In this document: positions 43,801-60,005 of the stretch, in pieces
How positions within the stretch are numbered: the first letter of the stretch is position 1
Layout: each line of letters starts with the position of its first letter
Assembly: GCA_014529385.2 (NCBI GenBank)
Contig: CM043968.1
Coordinates: 28,091,013 to 28,155,012, forward strand
DNA: 64,000 nucleotides
Direction of reading: 5' to 3'
Origin: Adiantum capillus-veneris
Taxonomy: Eukaryota > Streptophyta > Polypodiopsida > Polypodiales > Pteridaceae
Notes under the pieces: model-generated
Database searches by the model: none
Seen by the model: only the letters and a program-made list of their open reading frames with translations
Told to the model about the DNA's origin: nothing
Program-made: the position numbers and the translations under genes

Positions 43801-45359
43801 AAACATGTGGAAAAAAATTGCACGAGGATGATAAAGTCTTTGTAGAAGCCGTGGAGTGTGAGAAGAGGGTTATTCATAGTAGGAGTGTGAGTATGCCTAA
43901 TCCCAACAAAACTATATAGAATGGCACAAATGGGTCCTACCATACCCTTTGATCAAGCATGAAGTGCTATAATTTAAAAATAGCATCCAAAGGAAGAGCC
44001 TATTTGGCAAAAGAGTTAGGTGTAGAAGCACCACATGTTGGAGAACCATTGCACTGATGCACAAAAAGAGTTTAAAGAGGATCCAACTTTCTATTCACTA
44101 GTACCAAGAAGAATATCCTAGGATACATTTCCTTATATGCAGAAGAATTTTAGGCTATTGACATGATGCATGCCATTGAAAGACAATCTAGTGGGATAGA
44201 ATTTAATTTTCTACATTTCATAGAAAAAAAAACAATGTATATGTGAAGTTGACATCAAAAACTAGGATTGCAGGCTAGCTTGTCCTCTTGCACCAAATAT
44301 TGAGTCTACTTACTAAAACTCAAAGCATAAAGAGAACAAATCATAATCAATTGGAGCGAGCTTTATGTCCCCAATGTAACGCTACTTCACAACCAAAATT
44401 AGGTATCTAGGGAGAACCATCATCTTAGCTACAATGAAATTTTAATATAATTATCAATTCACAAATTTCATGCATACACATTGAACTTTTAAATGCTCGA
44501 GGGGGTCATTCAATAATTACATGACTATCACGTGAGTGCAACAGAAGGGATTATTAAATTTCATTATTTTTCACATTTTCACATACAAAAGGCTACCCTA
44601 AAATGGAATTGGAAAAATAATTTATAGATTGAATAGAAAAAGGGTGTTTTTTATTTGTAAAAAAATCATATATAAGGATTTTTAAAAATAGTTCTTGAAG
44701 ACATGTGATATACACAATTCATGGAAATGTTGTATAAAATCTTGATCATAAACTATGATAGCTTTTTTAAAAAAACTAGAAAGACATCAAGCATTTGACG
44801 CAATTGGAGCCCTATTTAAGAGTATGCCTCAATGTTCTCAAAGTGACAAGCTTCCATTTTTCTCTTATTGCAGGAGATGTCAATTATTATCACCAAAATG
44901 TTACAAATCATAGAAGGCATGGTAATAAATCCATTTTTTTGTATCCATTAGAAGTATGAGGAGGCCAAGCCAGAAGTTTGAAGATCACAAAACTAGGGTA
45001 GCATCAATAAACATCTCATATGCCCATGTTTTGTGGAGTTTTTGTTCTTGTTCAGCTTTCAGGATAGTGCATATATTAGGTCCAAATCAACCATACAAAT
45101 GAATTAGGGGAAGTTGAAATCAAATTTGGGCCTTGTAGGATATATGGAGAGAAATAATGGCAAATTCATTTTCTTCTTTTCCATACAATGTTTTCAAAAA
45201 TCCAAATATCTCCTTTATTACAAGTTACCTCTATAAAAAGCCCAAAAAATAATCTAATAATGATACCCCTTTTGATATACATTGGCTAGAAATTCAATGT
45301 CAAATATCTGAATATTCTACATATTTTTTAAATCAAGCTCTACTCTCTAAGCTTATCCC

Positions 45360-45400
<41 letters not shown>

Positions 45401-46286
45401 CCAATTTCTTCTTACATGTTGTCGTATGTGAATCTTGAATGTCTTTCCTCCATTGCCCAAAACCTCCTCCAGCTGGCAATTTTAATTACTCATGTTTTAG
45501 TCAAGGCTTATAGGTTTTCCACAAAGAGCTTTTACAAGGAATGAAAGAGATGGTTATCATATGCACGTAGAGCTCTCACAAGAGTATGAGCCCCTCCACA
45601 AGGAAAACAAATAAAATGCCACTTTTTAGAGCTTTATATCATAGGGCATAAAAAATGTGGACCTTTGGGTGGATGGTAGAATGTATCCTAAGCATCCCGT
45701 CACAAACTCCACGCCACCTTTCAAGGATATAACCTCAATGGTGAAGTATGTGGGAGATGACCACAATGTGCTATATGGCTACATCAGGTAGCTGGCTACA
45801 AGACATGATGTTCTATTAATGAAAGAAAACCATTGCACACAATGAGAATGTGTGCTTACACCCAAAATCCATTGCATACAACAAGAATGTGCACTTAAAC
45901 CATAAATTCATACAATGTGCTCAACAAGTTGAAGGAAACAAGGAGACCATGAAGGAGCTTACACAACGACTTAGAAAAAAAAGTAGCACCACGTCCTCGA
46001 CAAAGAGAAAGAAGACTACAGATCATTGAGGACTTGAAGGGTAGCTAAATAAGAAAAGAGCGCAAGACATCAACTAAGTCCATCTATCCTTCCCTAGTTT
46101 AAGTTCATAGGCTCTTGATATGCATGCCCAAATCCTTGATTTAGCATGACAAGGAAGTGGAGCACAACACAACCACCTCCTTGACTCCTTATGTTCTCAT
46201 ATTGAATTGAAAAAACATTGCTGGCCTCTTTGGTGACAAATGCTATGAAAAGATTGTTGCGAACTATCTTGACAACCTTTTAAAGG
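43801..46286. other. AT-rich degenerate sequence
   Basis: No intact ORF is present. A C37 run lies at 45361-45397. The interval ends with AAAGG, the target duplication of gypsy element 3, and continues at 53765. Confidence 0.4.
45361..45397 (+). repeat. C37 homopolymer
   Basis: An uninterrupted C-run. Confidence 0.9.
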
Positions 46287-46438
46287 TGTAAGACAGGGGG
46301 AACTAGAACCTAGAAGTCCACCTCCCAACCACCCACTATATAGAATGGCTCTAGCCCTTTGCCCTAGTTGAACTCCCTTTCCACACTGCCTAGCCCGGCC
46401 TTGCCCTTTTCTAGTCCGGCCTTGCCGTTGTCCTGACA
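46287..46438 (-). repeat. 3' LTR of gypsy element 3
   Basis: 152 bp, with a CTATATAG box. About 91 percent identical to its partner by eye. Confidence 0.9.
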
Positions 46439-46450
46439 TTACTCCCCCCT

Positions 46451-47870
46451 TCAAGAAGAGTTTTCATCCTCGAAAACAAAAGTGGGGAACTTCTTCTCAA
46501 GAACACTAATGTTTTCCCAAGTGGCACCTTCCTCAGGTCGTTCTTTCCACTTGATTAAGGCTTGTTGACATACATGATGATGCGTACGTAACTCATGATA
46601 ATCGAGAACACATTCAGGTTCATGCAGTAAGGTAGGAGGTTCAAAAAAATCAACCAAAATCTGTTGGTTAATGACATTGTTGTTCCCATGTAACCGCTTA
46701 CGTAAACGGCTAACATGAAACACCGGATGATACGAGAATGTGTAGGTAGCAATAATTTGTAGGCACGATCACCTACTCGCTTGAGTATTTTGAAAGGCCC
46801 ACAATATCAGGAGAAAATTTAGGTGTTGGCCCATTTAGACTTTTTGAATGTTCTGGCACACGTAAAAATACTTCCTCCCCTTCCTCGAAGGTAACTTCCC
46901 GACGTTTCTCATCAGTAGTAAACAACCCCACCATAACTAGTGTTCAAGGTTGAGAACTTGATTTATACATGAAGAGACTACTCTTAGTTGCAAACATGCT
47001 TTAACTTATGGTAAGAAAACTCCAAGTAGAGCAATAAATGCTTACTGATTGGATCGCTTGGTGCTAACATACACACTTTGCATATCCTTCAACACAAGAT
47101 TACACTTTGCAATCTGCCTATCCCCTTGGATAACTGGCAGTACTAAGGTGTGTTTTCCCTCACGGTTTACAAACAGTCTTCCCAGATGGCTAGTAAATGG
47201 GAATCACAATATCGTGTAACAATGTTGAGGAATCAACAATGTCGGGAATAACCATCGTGGTTAACTTAAAAAATCCACCAACACCCAAACCAATCCATGA
47301 CCTCTATTGGTGATTAGTAGACCCAAAAGTAATCTCATAGAGATACTGCACATAGAGTGCAACATGCTTCATAAGCAACAACTTGAGGAATATGCATGCC
47401 GTTCCAAATCAGACTTTGCTAAACACTAAGGCCCATAACACCTAGTGTGCATGCATTTAGCAAAAAACGATCCAAACCTCTATATCCATGGTGATCCTTA
47501 CCAATATTTATGGCAAATGTGATGCGCCTAGCACACAAAAAGGAATGTAAATAGTTCTGAAAAGAAACTAAATACTTTCAGTTGTTGTTGGCAATCTTTT
47601 GCAAGCCTTGCTGAAACGTTTGAACCCTAATAGAAGGTGAAACATTGATCACTTCTAGGTACAAACCATGAAATTGTTTTTCATTAACAACTTAGAGCCT
47701 TGCTATATGTATAAACAACCATTTGTAATGTTGTTTAGTAGGACTTGTACCTGAACAAGTCATTCTACGTATCCGACAATTTTTGGCCATGAAATTGCTC
47801 TTGATACGTTGGTGCAGCCAAAGTGTGTCGACTCTATAAGATGGCATGGGTAGATATATGCAGGCAAGCA
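46451..47870 (-). pseudogene. Decayed gypsy pol 3' end (integrase remnant and chromodomain)
   Basis: The last 90 codons (46451-46723) are open and encode FHVSRLRKRL, then QALIKWKERPEEGATWE and FPTFVFEDENSS, the usual chromodomain end of plant gypsy pol. Upstream, broken frames still show EVTFEEGEEVFLRVPEH and a core-like LLLGLLITNRGHG (expected MDFVLGLP..RGHD) with stops and frameshifts. The polypurine tract overlaps the stop. Confidence 0.8.
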
Positions 47871-49070
47871 GAAGCATGGCAAAGGGCTGGAGCAGCTAGG
47901 AGAGTCATGGGATGACAGGTAGCAGCGGAAGTGTATGCATGATGTGGCTTATAGGCCAAGGGAGGCTCCATGAGGGGCTAGTTTGGTGAACAATTGAAGG
48001 AGATGCAAAGTGCAGCTTTTGGGTCCAGGAATGAAGAGCTTGAAGTGCTGAAGGATCTGGTCCAGACGGCTCATCAAACCGAGCTACGGAGCCCAAGTTA
48101 TTGAAGGATGAAGTTTCAGTGGTTTGTAGATTCTTGTTGGACAGGGCAGCTAGGTGGTCCAAGTGGAAGTCAAGGTACAAGTATGTAGAGATCAATTCAT
48201 GGAGCCTACCTGTCTTTTCGGATTGTGGATCAAAGCCACGGTTTGCAGTTTATGGTCAGTTGAATTTTTGTCGAGGGCTAGGTTGGTGCCCACCTGACCA
48301 CATGGGGAGTCGTGCCATCTGGGGTTGTTTTGGACAGCAAAAAAGTTTAAGAAGATGCTATGCAATGTATGAGGCTATCAGGAAGTGACTGCATGTCAAA
48401 CGAAGCCCGGAGCGGAGAGATATGGCAGTCGGAAGATTGGGTGCCTTTGTCCAAAGTTGGTTGCAGATGATTTTTTCATTTTTGAAGGCCTTGGTTCGAG
48501 GGTTCCGAGGGGTCGAAATGCAGAGATGGCAAGTGCGGTTGGAGCCGGGAAGGTGGAGTTTCAGTGATTCTTGACTGCTTGAAATCGGGTCCGGGAGCAG
48601 AGCATAGGAGCTTGGGGAAGAGGACCAAAAAAAGGGGATTTTTAATGAATTTTTTGAAGGTTCTTAAGACCCTTGGGGGTGCATGTAAATGAGGTGCTGC
48701 CACGTGGCAGTGGGATTATCCCGTATGCACTGGTGGAAGCAAATAGGCCACGCTATAAGGCCTGGGCCGTGGGCTCTCATTGGCACACATGAGGGGAGAG
48801 AGAGGGGAGCTCCCTCCCATGGCGATTGCGTGTGGGCGCATGCGCTGCGCACGCGGACTTGACGACACTGGGCGGTGATTTTGGCCGAGTGGCGGCGCAG
48901 TGGAGGAGATTCGGGCGGCAGCGGTATGATGATGTGGCAACTCGTAAGGGCCAGTGCCCACACCCGCTAAGGGCCAAAATTTTTGAGGAAAGGGGTATAC
49001 CCCCCCCCCCCCAAATAGCGACATCGCTATTGCTCAAGGAGGGGAGGGGTCTCGCTGTAGAGAGGTGAGC
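47871..49070. other. Unidentified insert inside gypsy element 3
   Basis: GC content rises relative to the flanks. Overlapping short frames occur on both strands without motifs. A C-run sits at about 49000, and a purine stretch (AAGGAGGGGAGGGG, about 49037) could be a polypurine tract for the candidate LTR that follows. Confidence 0.35.
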
Positions 49071-49907
49071 TGACAGGGACAGTTAAAGGGCGCCAAGGAC
49101 GTCCAAAGATAAAGTCAAGCCAAGGCAAGAGAGGAGAATTCAAAGGCCCAAGGGGAAATCCGGGCGGCCAAATGGAATGGACAAACAGTCAAGAAGTGTA
49201 GCATGCAAGTGTTTCCAAAAATCAAATATGCCAAGTGGTGGCAATGCAAGTAAATTCTAAATGGAGCTCCAAATGAAGTGCACGACATGGAAGCTCACCC
49301 CATTTTTCTTTTTTGGGTCTCCTAGACACACCCTTATAAAAGGAGATCTATGTTCATTTTTTGGGGTCTTTGACCAATGTGGGCTTTTTTGCCTGAGTGT
49401 GTGATTGGAAGCTTAAAGCTTGTGTGGTGCCAAGCGTGCCATTGAAGCTGCATACTTGATTGTACTACTCCCCTATGCAATAATACCACTTATTTGCCCC
49501 TATCTCTTGTGTTGCTTCTCCCCATTCCCCTCCTTTTCTCTCGCTCTTCGTGTATTGGCCTTTGCTTGCAGAGGGTTTGCCTGTAGCTTGAAAGGTTCTA
49601 CCAAGAGGGCAGAATATGAGTGTTTTGTGAGTCAGAAAGGGTGAGTTGAGCAGTGTGGGTGCATTTGGGTTGCACGGTGTTTTTTGCAAGGTGTGAGATT
49701 GTTTTGTGTGCTAAAGTGGAGTTGTTAGTGCAAATTAGCCAATTTGAAGGTGTTATTTGAGAGGTTAGGGGTGTTGTGGAATCCCTGGGCTATAGAGAGG
49801 TAGATATTTTGTGTGTTGGGTGTGTTCCCTATTCCCCCTCTCCAACGTCGTGCTAAAAATGTTTTAGAAAATAGATGTGACAAGCACCTAGGGACTTTGT
49901 CGTGACA
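49071..49907 (+). repeat. Candidate LTR (about 837 bp)
   Basis: It begins TGACAGGGACAG and ends GTCGTGACA, with a TATA box (CTTATAAAAGG, about 49332). A sequence resembling a degenerate PBS (TCATAGTGGGCACCAGTGTCAG) follows 13 nt later. No second copy is in the window, so the boundaries are inferred from LTR-like ends only. Confidence 0.4.
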
Positions 49908-53233
<3,326 letters not shown>

Positions 53234-53597
53234 TCGAGATTGATGCTCCCCGGCTTTAACGTATGTGTCAATTGCTGAGTAGGTCAAAGCGACCCCATCA
53301 AGCCCTCCTCCGCCTGTTTTCGAGCAGGTCGACCCGCCACCTTCCCCCTTTGCTAGGGCTGCTGCTCGCGGATCCCGTCATCATCTTCCCCGCTTGTCAA
53401 GGGTTTATGCACACATCGTGTGCCTCGTCCCCGACCGTGAACACCATGGCTTGCATGATATGCAAGACCATGCACAACCTCTCTCGAAAATGAAGGAGAG
53501 AGAGCCGACTCCGGAGAGAGGGAGGCCATGCCTCATGCTGTTGCGATAGACATAGAGAGAGAGTCCTTCCCCCTCCTCCATAGCTCTCCCCTCCCCT

Positions 53598-53611
53598 GAG
53601 GTCTGATACCA
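53598..53611 (-). other. Primer binding site of gypsy element 3
   Basis: The minus-strand TGGTATCAGACC starts one base inside the 5' LTR. Confidence 0.8.
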
Positions 53612-53612
53612 G

Positions 53613-53764
53613 TGTAAGACAGGGGGAACTAGGTCCTAGGAGTCCACCTCCCAACCACCCACTATATAGCATGCTCCTAGCCCTTTGCCCTAGTTGGGCT
53701 CCCTTTCCACACAGCCTAGCCCGACCTTGCCCTTGTCTAGTCCGGCCTTGCCGTTGTCTTGACA
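53613..53764 (-). repeat. 5' LTR of gypsy element 3
   Basis: Partner of 46287-46438, same length. Confidence 0.9.
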
Positions 53765-53769
53765 AAAGG

Positions 53770-56239
53770 AGAAACAACTCCATGCATGAATCATTCAATT
53801 AATTTTGGATGAAGTCAGTATATTGAATAAAGGATATGACGCAATTTACAAGTATGTGACATTATCTGAAGTGCTATTTTACGGGTATTTTACTAGGAAA
53901 GGGCTCACCTTACTAAACCCTCCTATTTAGGTCTATGAAAAAATTAGTGATGAAGATCCACATCAAGTATACTCTATTGTCAAGCCCTTATTCTATTCAA
54001 AAGACAAGAAGGAAAGTGAAGGAGGAGATTCTTCAAACACTGGAAAGTCCTTTTCACATCAAATTGACATACAAAACACCAAGAGCAGAGGAAGTGTTTT
54101 CCCATTGAATTGACACACAAAACACCAAGAGTGGGGGAAGTGGTATATGAAAAATATAACAATATTTTTTATGATTTAATCATCATGCAAACATAAATTT
54201 TGTGATTGTTTAAGGTTACTCATGAAGAGTGTAATGGTATTTTAAAGTTTGTGATCAAATTAGATGAGTGCAAGCTTGTGAAAAAGACAAAGTTTGCATG
54301 AGTCCCAATCACACTTATGAATAGAGCCCTAGATGCAAGCATTGAACTCTATGACCCTAAAAATTTATCTTGTAATAGTTTCCTTCTTGCAACATTCAAA
54401 GTGAGCTAAAATTATGTTTAATGGAGGTTGTATGCTTTTAAATGTGCATTCCAAATAGCTAAAAAGTACCCTTTCAAGTGCTTGCTAAGAACTTTGATAT
54501 ATTGAATTAGGTTTTTCATCAAACTATCATCCCAAAACAACAAAGGAATGGAAAGAAATAAGCCATGTTTTGCAACTACAACCATATTATATGGTCCAAA
54601 GTCAAGCCTTTCAAGTAGTGGGACAAAAACTACTTAGTGGAGAGAATATTCCCATAGTCAACAACTTAGGAGAGCCAAAGCCCTTATAAAGCCACCATAC
54701 TACAAACCATTTAGGATGAGAACTGTCTACCTCAGCCAAAATAGCTGAAATGAGCCATACTTTAAGCCGACCAAGTTAGATCAAATACTCAAGCAAATCC
54801 AGAGTAAGAATCCATAGAGTATAGAAGTCTATGTCAAAAAGTCATAAGACAGCTCAATAAAAATCTTTCATGTTTCCAGTAAAGCATATCAGAGTGAGTA
54901 CCACCAGCCATTGTTAGAACCAACAACTAGAGATAAACCAATTGACTCGATATCAAATCAAACAATTCAGCTAGACCAAAGTCATAGAGACCAGACAAAG
55001 AGTTTATAACTTGAATAAAGAGTCCAAAATATTCCCAACAAAAAAGAAAATGTGCATTTATCTGAGATTTTTTAGAAGAAGATCAAAATTTTCTCCATAA
55101 GATCATCAGTTCTATTGTAATATGCTTTTAAAATCCTCATGTTAGTAGAGCAAACAATTAGAACTTAGTAGTAATTAATATTTTTGCTATAATCATTCCC
55201 AAAACTTTGGTGTTGTACCAAATTCAAAACCACTTAGTATAGATTTTGAGTCCCAAAGTAAGGCCATAGTGTTCCATGACTCATGCCAAATAAAGCACAA
55301 CACTGCTACACAACATTTTAGGTCCTTATCTTAAGGTATAGATTATTTACAGTAGTCATTAGCCTATCAGAGCAAGTACTAGCTACATGATGTTACCCTA
55401 AAAAAACTGGTTCATGTATAGCCAGTGAGCCTTAAAAGTGTAAACCCAAAACCATTTTTAGTGCTAATGAGAAGTGGAACCAACTATCCAATTTTGCTAT
55501 ACTAGCTTAATCACCTAGCACAATGCCCTAGGTTATGAGCAAAGCATTAGTCATGGCACAATAAAAGCAAAAAAAATCAGCCAAAAGTACTCTAAGCACA
55601 TCATATCAACCTGGTATTTTGAGAATAGAAAATAAGAGCCAATGAGGTAAGTAGTGTTAACAAAGTTTAATGAAAGCCATAATCTAGTCCAAGAAAACCC
55701 TACTTTTAGTAAGCGTTCCCGATTTTTACTACAAAGCTAGATCATCTTTTCTTTGTTAAATATTACAACCAACCAACCAATCAAACAACATGAGGACATG
55801 GATTTGAGGTAGCAGGGATGAAGATAATCCCATCTTCTTTTGTGCCCATGAATGCATGCCCAACAAATTAAACCTTTCTTCAACCATAAGACACCTCACT
55901 CATATACCAGATGCACAGTTGAAGACCCATACCCTCTCATAGGAAAATGCCATGGTAACTTGAAGGTGAAATTAAAATATAGTGTAAGTTGTTAATAGAG
56001 TAACGCGAGCATTATGATGTTAAGAGGGGAGGAAAAACTGACAAATTCTCCCTACAAACTCATCATCTGGAGGTATAATTGGTTCAATCAAATATTAATA
56101 TGCCAAAAATCAGGACTACTTAAGTGCTTCAAGCAAGTGTTATTCATACACAGGATGTGATCAAGAAAAAAAAAAACAATGTTAATCCTTCAAAAATGCA
56201 GTGTATGAGAGCATGAATGTGATGCGTGTGTGGAGAGAC

Positions 56240-56241
<2 letters not shown>
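53770..56241 (+). other. Continuation of the outer degenerate retroelement
   Basis: With gypsy element 3 removed, this joins 46286 without a break. Short plus frames (for example VYEKISDEDPHQVYSIVKPL near 53935) look like remnants of a coding region, but stops are common and no domain is recognisable. Toward the right it is plain AT-rich sequence. Confidence 0.4.

Positions 56242-56304
<63 letters not shown>
56242..56304 (+). repeat. (GA)n microsatellite
   Basis: About 63 nt of GA, followed by a GTGGGTGGAG motif also found after the next GA tract. Confidence 0.95.
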
Positions 56305-56306
<2 letters not shown>

Positions 56307-56551
56307 ATAGGTTGTGGGTGGAGAAACTACAATGGGAGAGTTTGCAGTTGGGGTTGTGAGTTGTGCAATGACTAACACTAGCATGATGCATCATGAAGCG
56401 GTGCAGGTCAGATACCTCCAGGGTATTCATGCTGGTTCTAATAGGGATATACGCTTTTGCATATCGCTAGAGCCTGCATGATGGCATGCTTTGATACCAA
56501 TTGTGAGTGCACAAATGCGGTGCATGTGCAGAGAGCGCGCGCGCACGAGAG

Positions 56552-57889
<1,338 letters not shown>

Positions 57890-58950
57890 CTAGTCATCAA
57901 AGGGGTTGACACGTGAAGACATTTCACCCACATCATCAACATCAAGAGAGGTGGAGGCCCCCTCTCTGCTTTGCTTTTTAGGGTAAAATAATGGTTGCAC
58001 ATAATTTGAAGTCAAAGTGCCATCACTATCGATTGTTGCACACACCGGCCTTGTGCCTAAGCATGCTGCCAATACGGTCATTGTACCACATCCCAAAATC
58101 CAAACTAAGACCTCTACGACTACAAAGAAGCTCCACAAAACATGCAATAAAAGAATGACTTCGTTGCAAGCCACCATGCCATGTCTCCCCTGATGATGAT
58201 CTTGCTAGAGAAGACTCTGGAAGATGGTGCATCATGTAAGAATCCAAAGGTTGCACACCAAGTCAATTGAATAGTGGGGTGCTCTCAACCACAAAGCAAG
58301 GTGGTTGCATGCCATTCCTATGCACCATAAGTAAGAGAGAACAATGACACTACACCACCACATAGACAATTAGAACAATAACAATAATTATAACACACCA
58401 AAATGAGAAACAAACAAGTTATATGTAGAAGAGCATTACCTCAATCCGACCACCAAAGCTATTACCATAACCATAAGCTCCATGATGGAGGACTACAATG
58501 CGAAAATGAATAGCCATCTCTGATGCACGACAAAATCTCTCAACCCAGCCAATGGTATCTCGTGCAAGAGGCTTCAAAAGTCACAATAGAAAACACACAA
58601 CAAAAATATATACAAGTATTTTAAAATTATGATTGAAGCACAAACCTACCATAGAGACCATGATCAACAACCACCCAAAGTCTGACAAAGTCGAATATGC
58701 AAGTTGCATGCCTGCACGAACATGATCCTCGCTACAAATATCCCAAAGGGGCACAACATCGGAGGCTAAGTGGGAACCACCAAAGGGAAGATCAAAAAAA
58801 TTAAAATCAGCAAACCATGCGACTATTCTCCCACCACGCATGCACAAGGTCCCATCAAAGCGTGCATAACCCATGTGCTCATGAACACGAATCCATGACG
58901 GATGTCAAGCACCATCCCTAAAATCAATAGCAATGACTATGTAGTCCCCA
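57890..58950 (-). pseudogene. Unidentified spliced gene, decayed (at least three exons)
   Basis: Three coding blocks are linked by consistent splice signals. A block ending at 58650 carries HMGYARFDGTLCMRGGR, SDVVPLWDICSEDH and AGMQLAYSTLSDFG. A 44-codon phase-0 exon at 58571-58440 carries IGWVERFCRASEMAIHFR and LHHGAYGYGNSFGGRIE. A last block from about 58305 carries QPLDSYMMHHLPESSLARSS. In-frame TGA codons near 58905 and 58264, and a frameshift near 58040 before a tail ending SSRVNPFDD, show decay. The frames are otherwise coherent with acidic and aromatic patterns of a folded protein. I do not recognise the family. It could be a host or transposon gene. Confidence 0.5.
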
Positions 58951-59400
58951 AAAATGGCCATGCATCATGAGTCAGACAATGAGGACAAAGAAGACAAGGG
59001 AATATCAACGATGTAGGCCAATGAAATGGTTTTCTTTGCAACCATCTCCCCATTAGATACTGCGATACAAGAGGCTAAACAAAGTGACTTAACTCCAATA
59101 AATGGAAAAAACAAATGACTGCATCGCAAGTGATAGCTCACCATGCTCTCGCTCCATGTTTTCATCCACCCTAGTCTCAACAATCACCTCCTTTCCCTTG
59201 TGAGAAGTATTTGTAGCTTAGAAAAAACAAAAAAACACAATGTCACTAGTATGTAAAACAAATAATCTAAGGAAAAAGAGAGTTTAAGGCTCTTTAACAA
59301 ATTATGTTTGAGATTGTTTTGAGTAACCATTTACCCGATATCACCTCATTCACTCTAGGAGGGAGAGGCACTTCGACGGATGTGCCACCAGCTCTCATAG
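58951..59400 (-). other. Possible upstream exon(s) of the unidentified pseudogene
   Basis: Two overlapping minus frames (58965-59183 and a VDENMEREHGELSLAMQS frame) look coding-like, but I could not join them in phase to the next block. Confidence 0.25.
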
Positions 59401-59402
59401 TA

Positions 59403-59406
<4 letters not shown>

Positions 59407-59460
<54 letters not shown>
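59407..59460 (+). repeat. (TC)n microsatellite
   Basis: 54 nt of TC. Confidence 0.95.
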
Positions 59461-59465
<5 letters not shown>

Positions 59466-60005
59466 GATACATGCCCAGAATCCATGTCTATACACCATGG
59501 ACATGTCTCCATCTCCCAAGTAGTGAGCTTATGCATGGAAGGGGAGTACATGCATTCTTCCCTAGCAGATAGTTGTGCCCATTGCTTAGCCAAGAATGGG
59601 ATCCCTGGAAGAAATCCTTTTCCAACCAAGGATATTATGAATCTAAAATAAACAAACAAAATAACATCACTACAACCTTCGTAATTATGAAAATCTTGAA
59701 ATAAAAGTATGATGAGCTTGACCTATAGGCTAGCCGTTGAGATGCCATGCGTACTGTGTCCACATAAGAGTTGTTTTTGTGTGTTGCTTGAATTGACACG
59801 GTGAATTTGGACTTATATGTAAGATCTGATAGGGTGCTCTCTCATTGCTAGGCGCTCTTGCTCTTTACTATTTTTGTTTTTTTGTGAGTATAAGGCTATA
59901 TATATACATTCCCTAAGATTGGAATTGAGAGGTCAGGGAAAAAGGTTGAGAGGGAAACAAGTGAATGATGGATGTCCACAAACACTCCCCCCTTCCTTGG
60001 GTAGA
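59461..60005. other. 3' flank of the gag-protease block, no RT seen
   Basis: This is where RT would follow on the minus strand. I see no RT, RNase H or integrase motif. An A/T-rich TATATATA stretch lies at about 59896. Confidence 0.5.
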
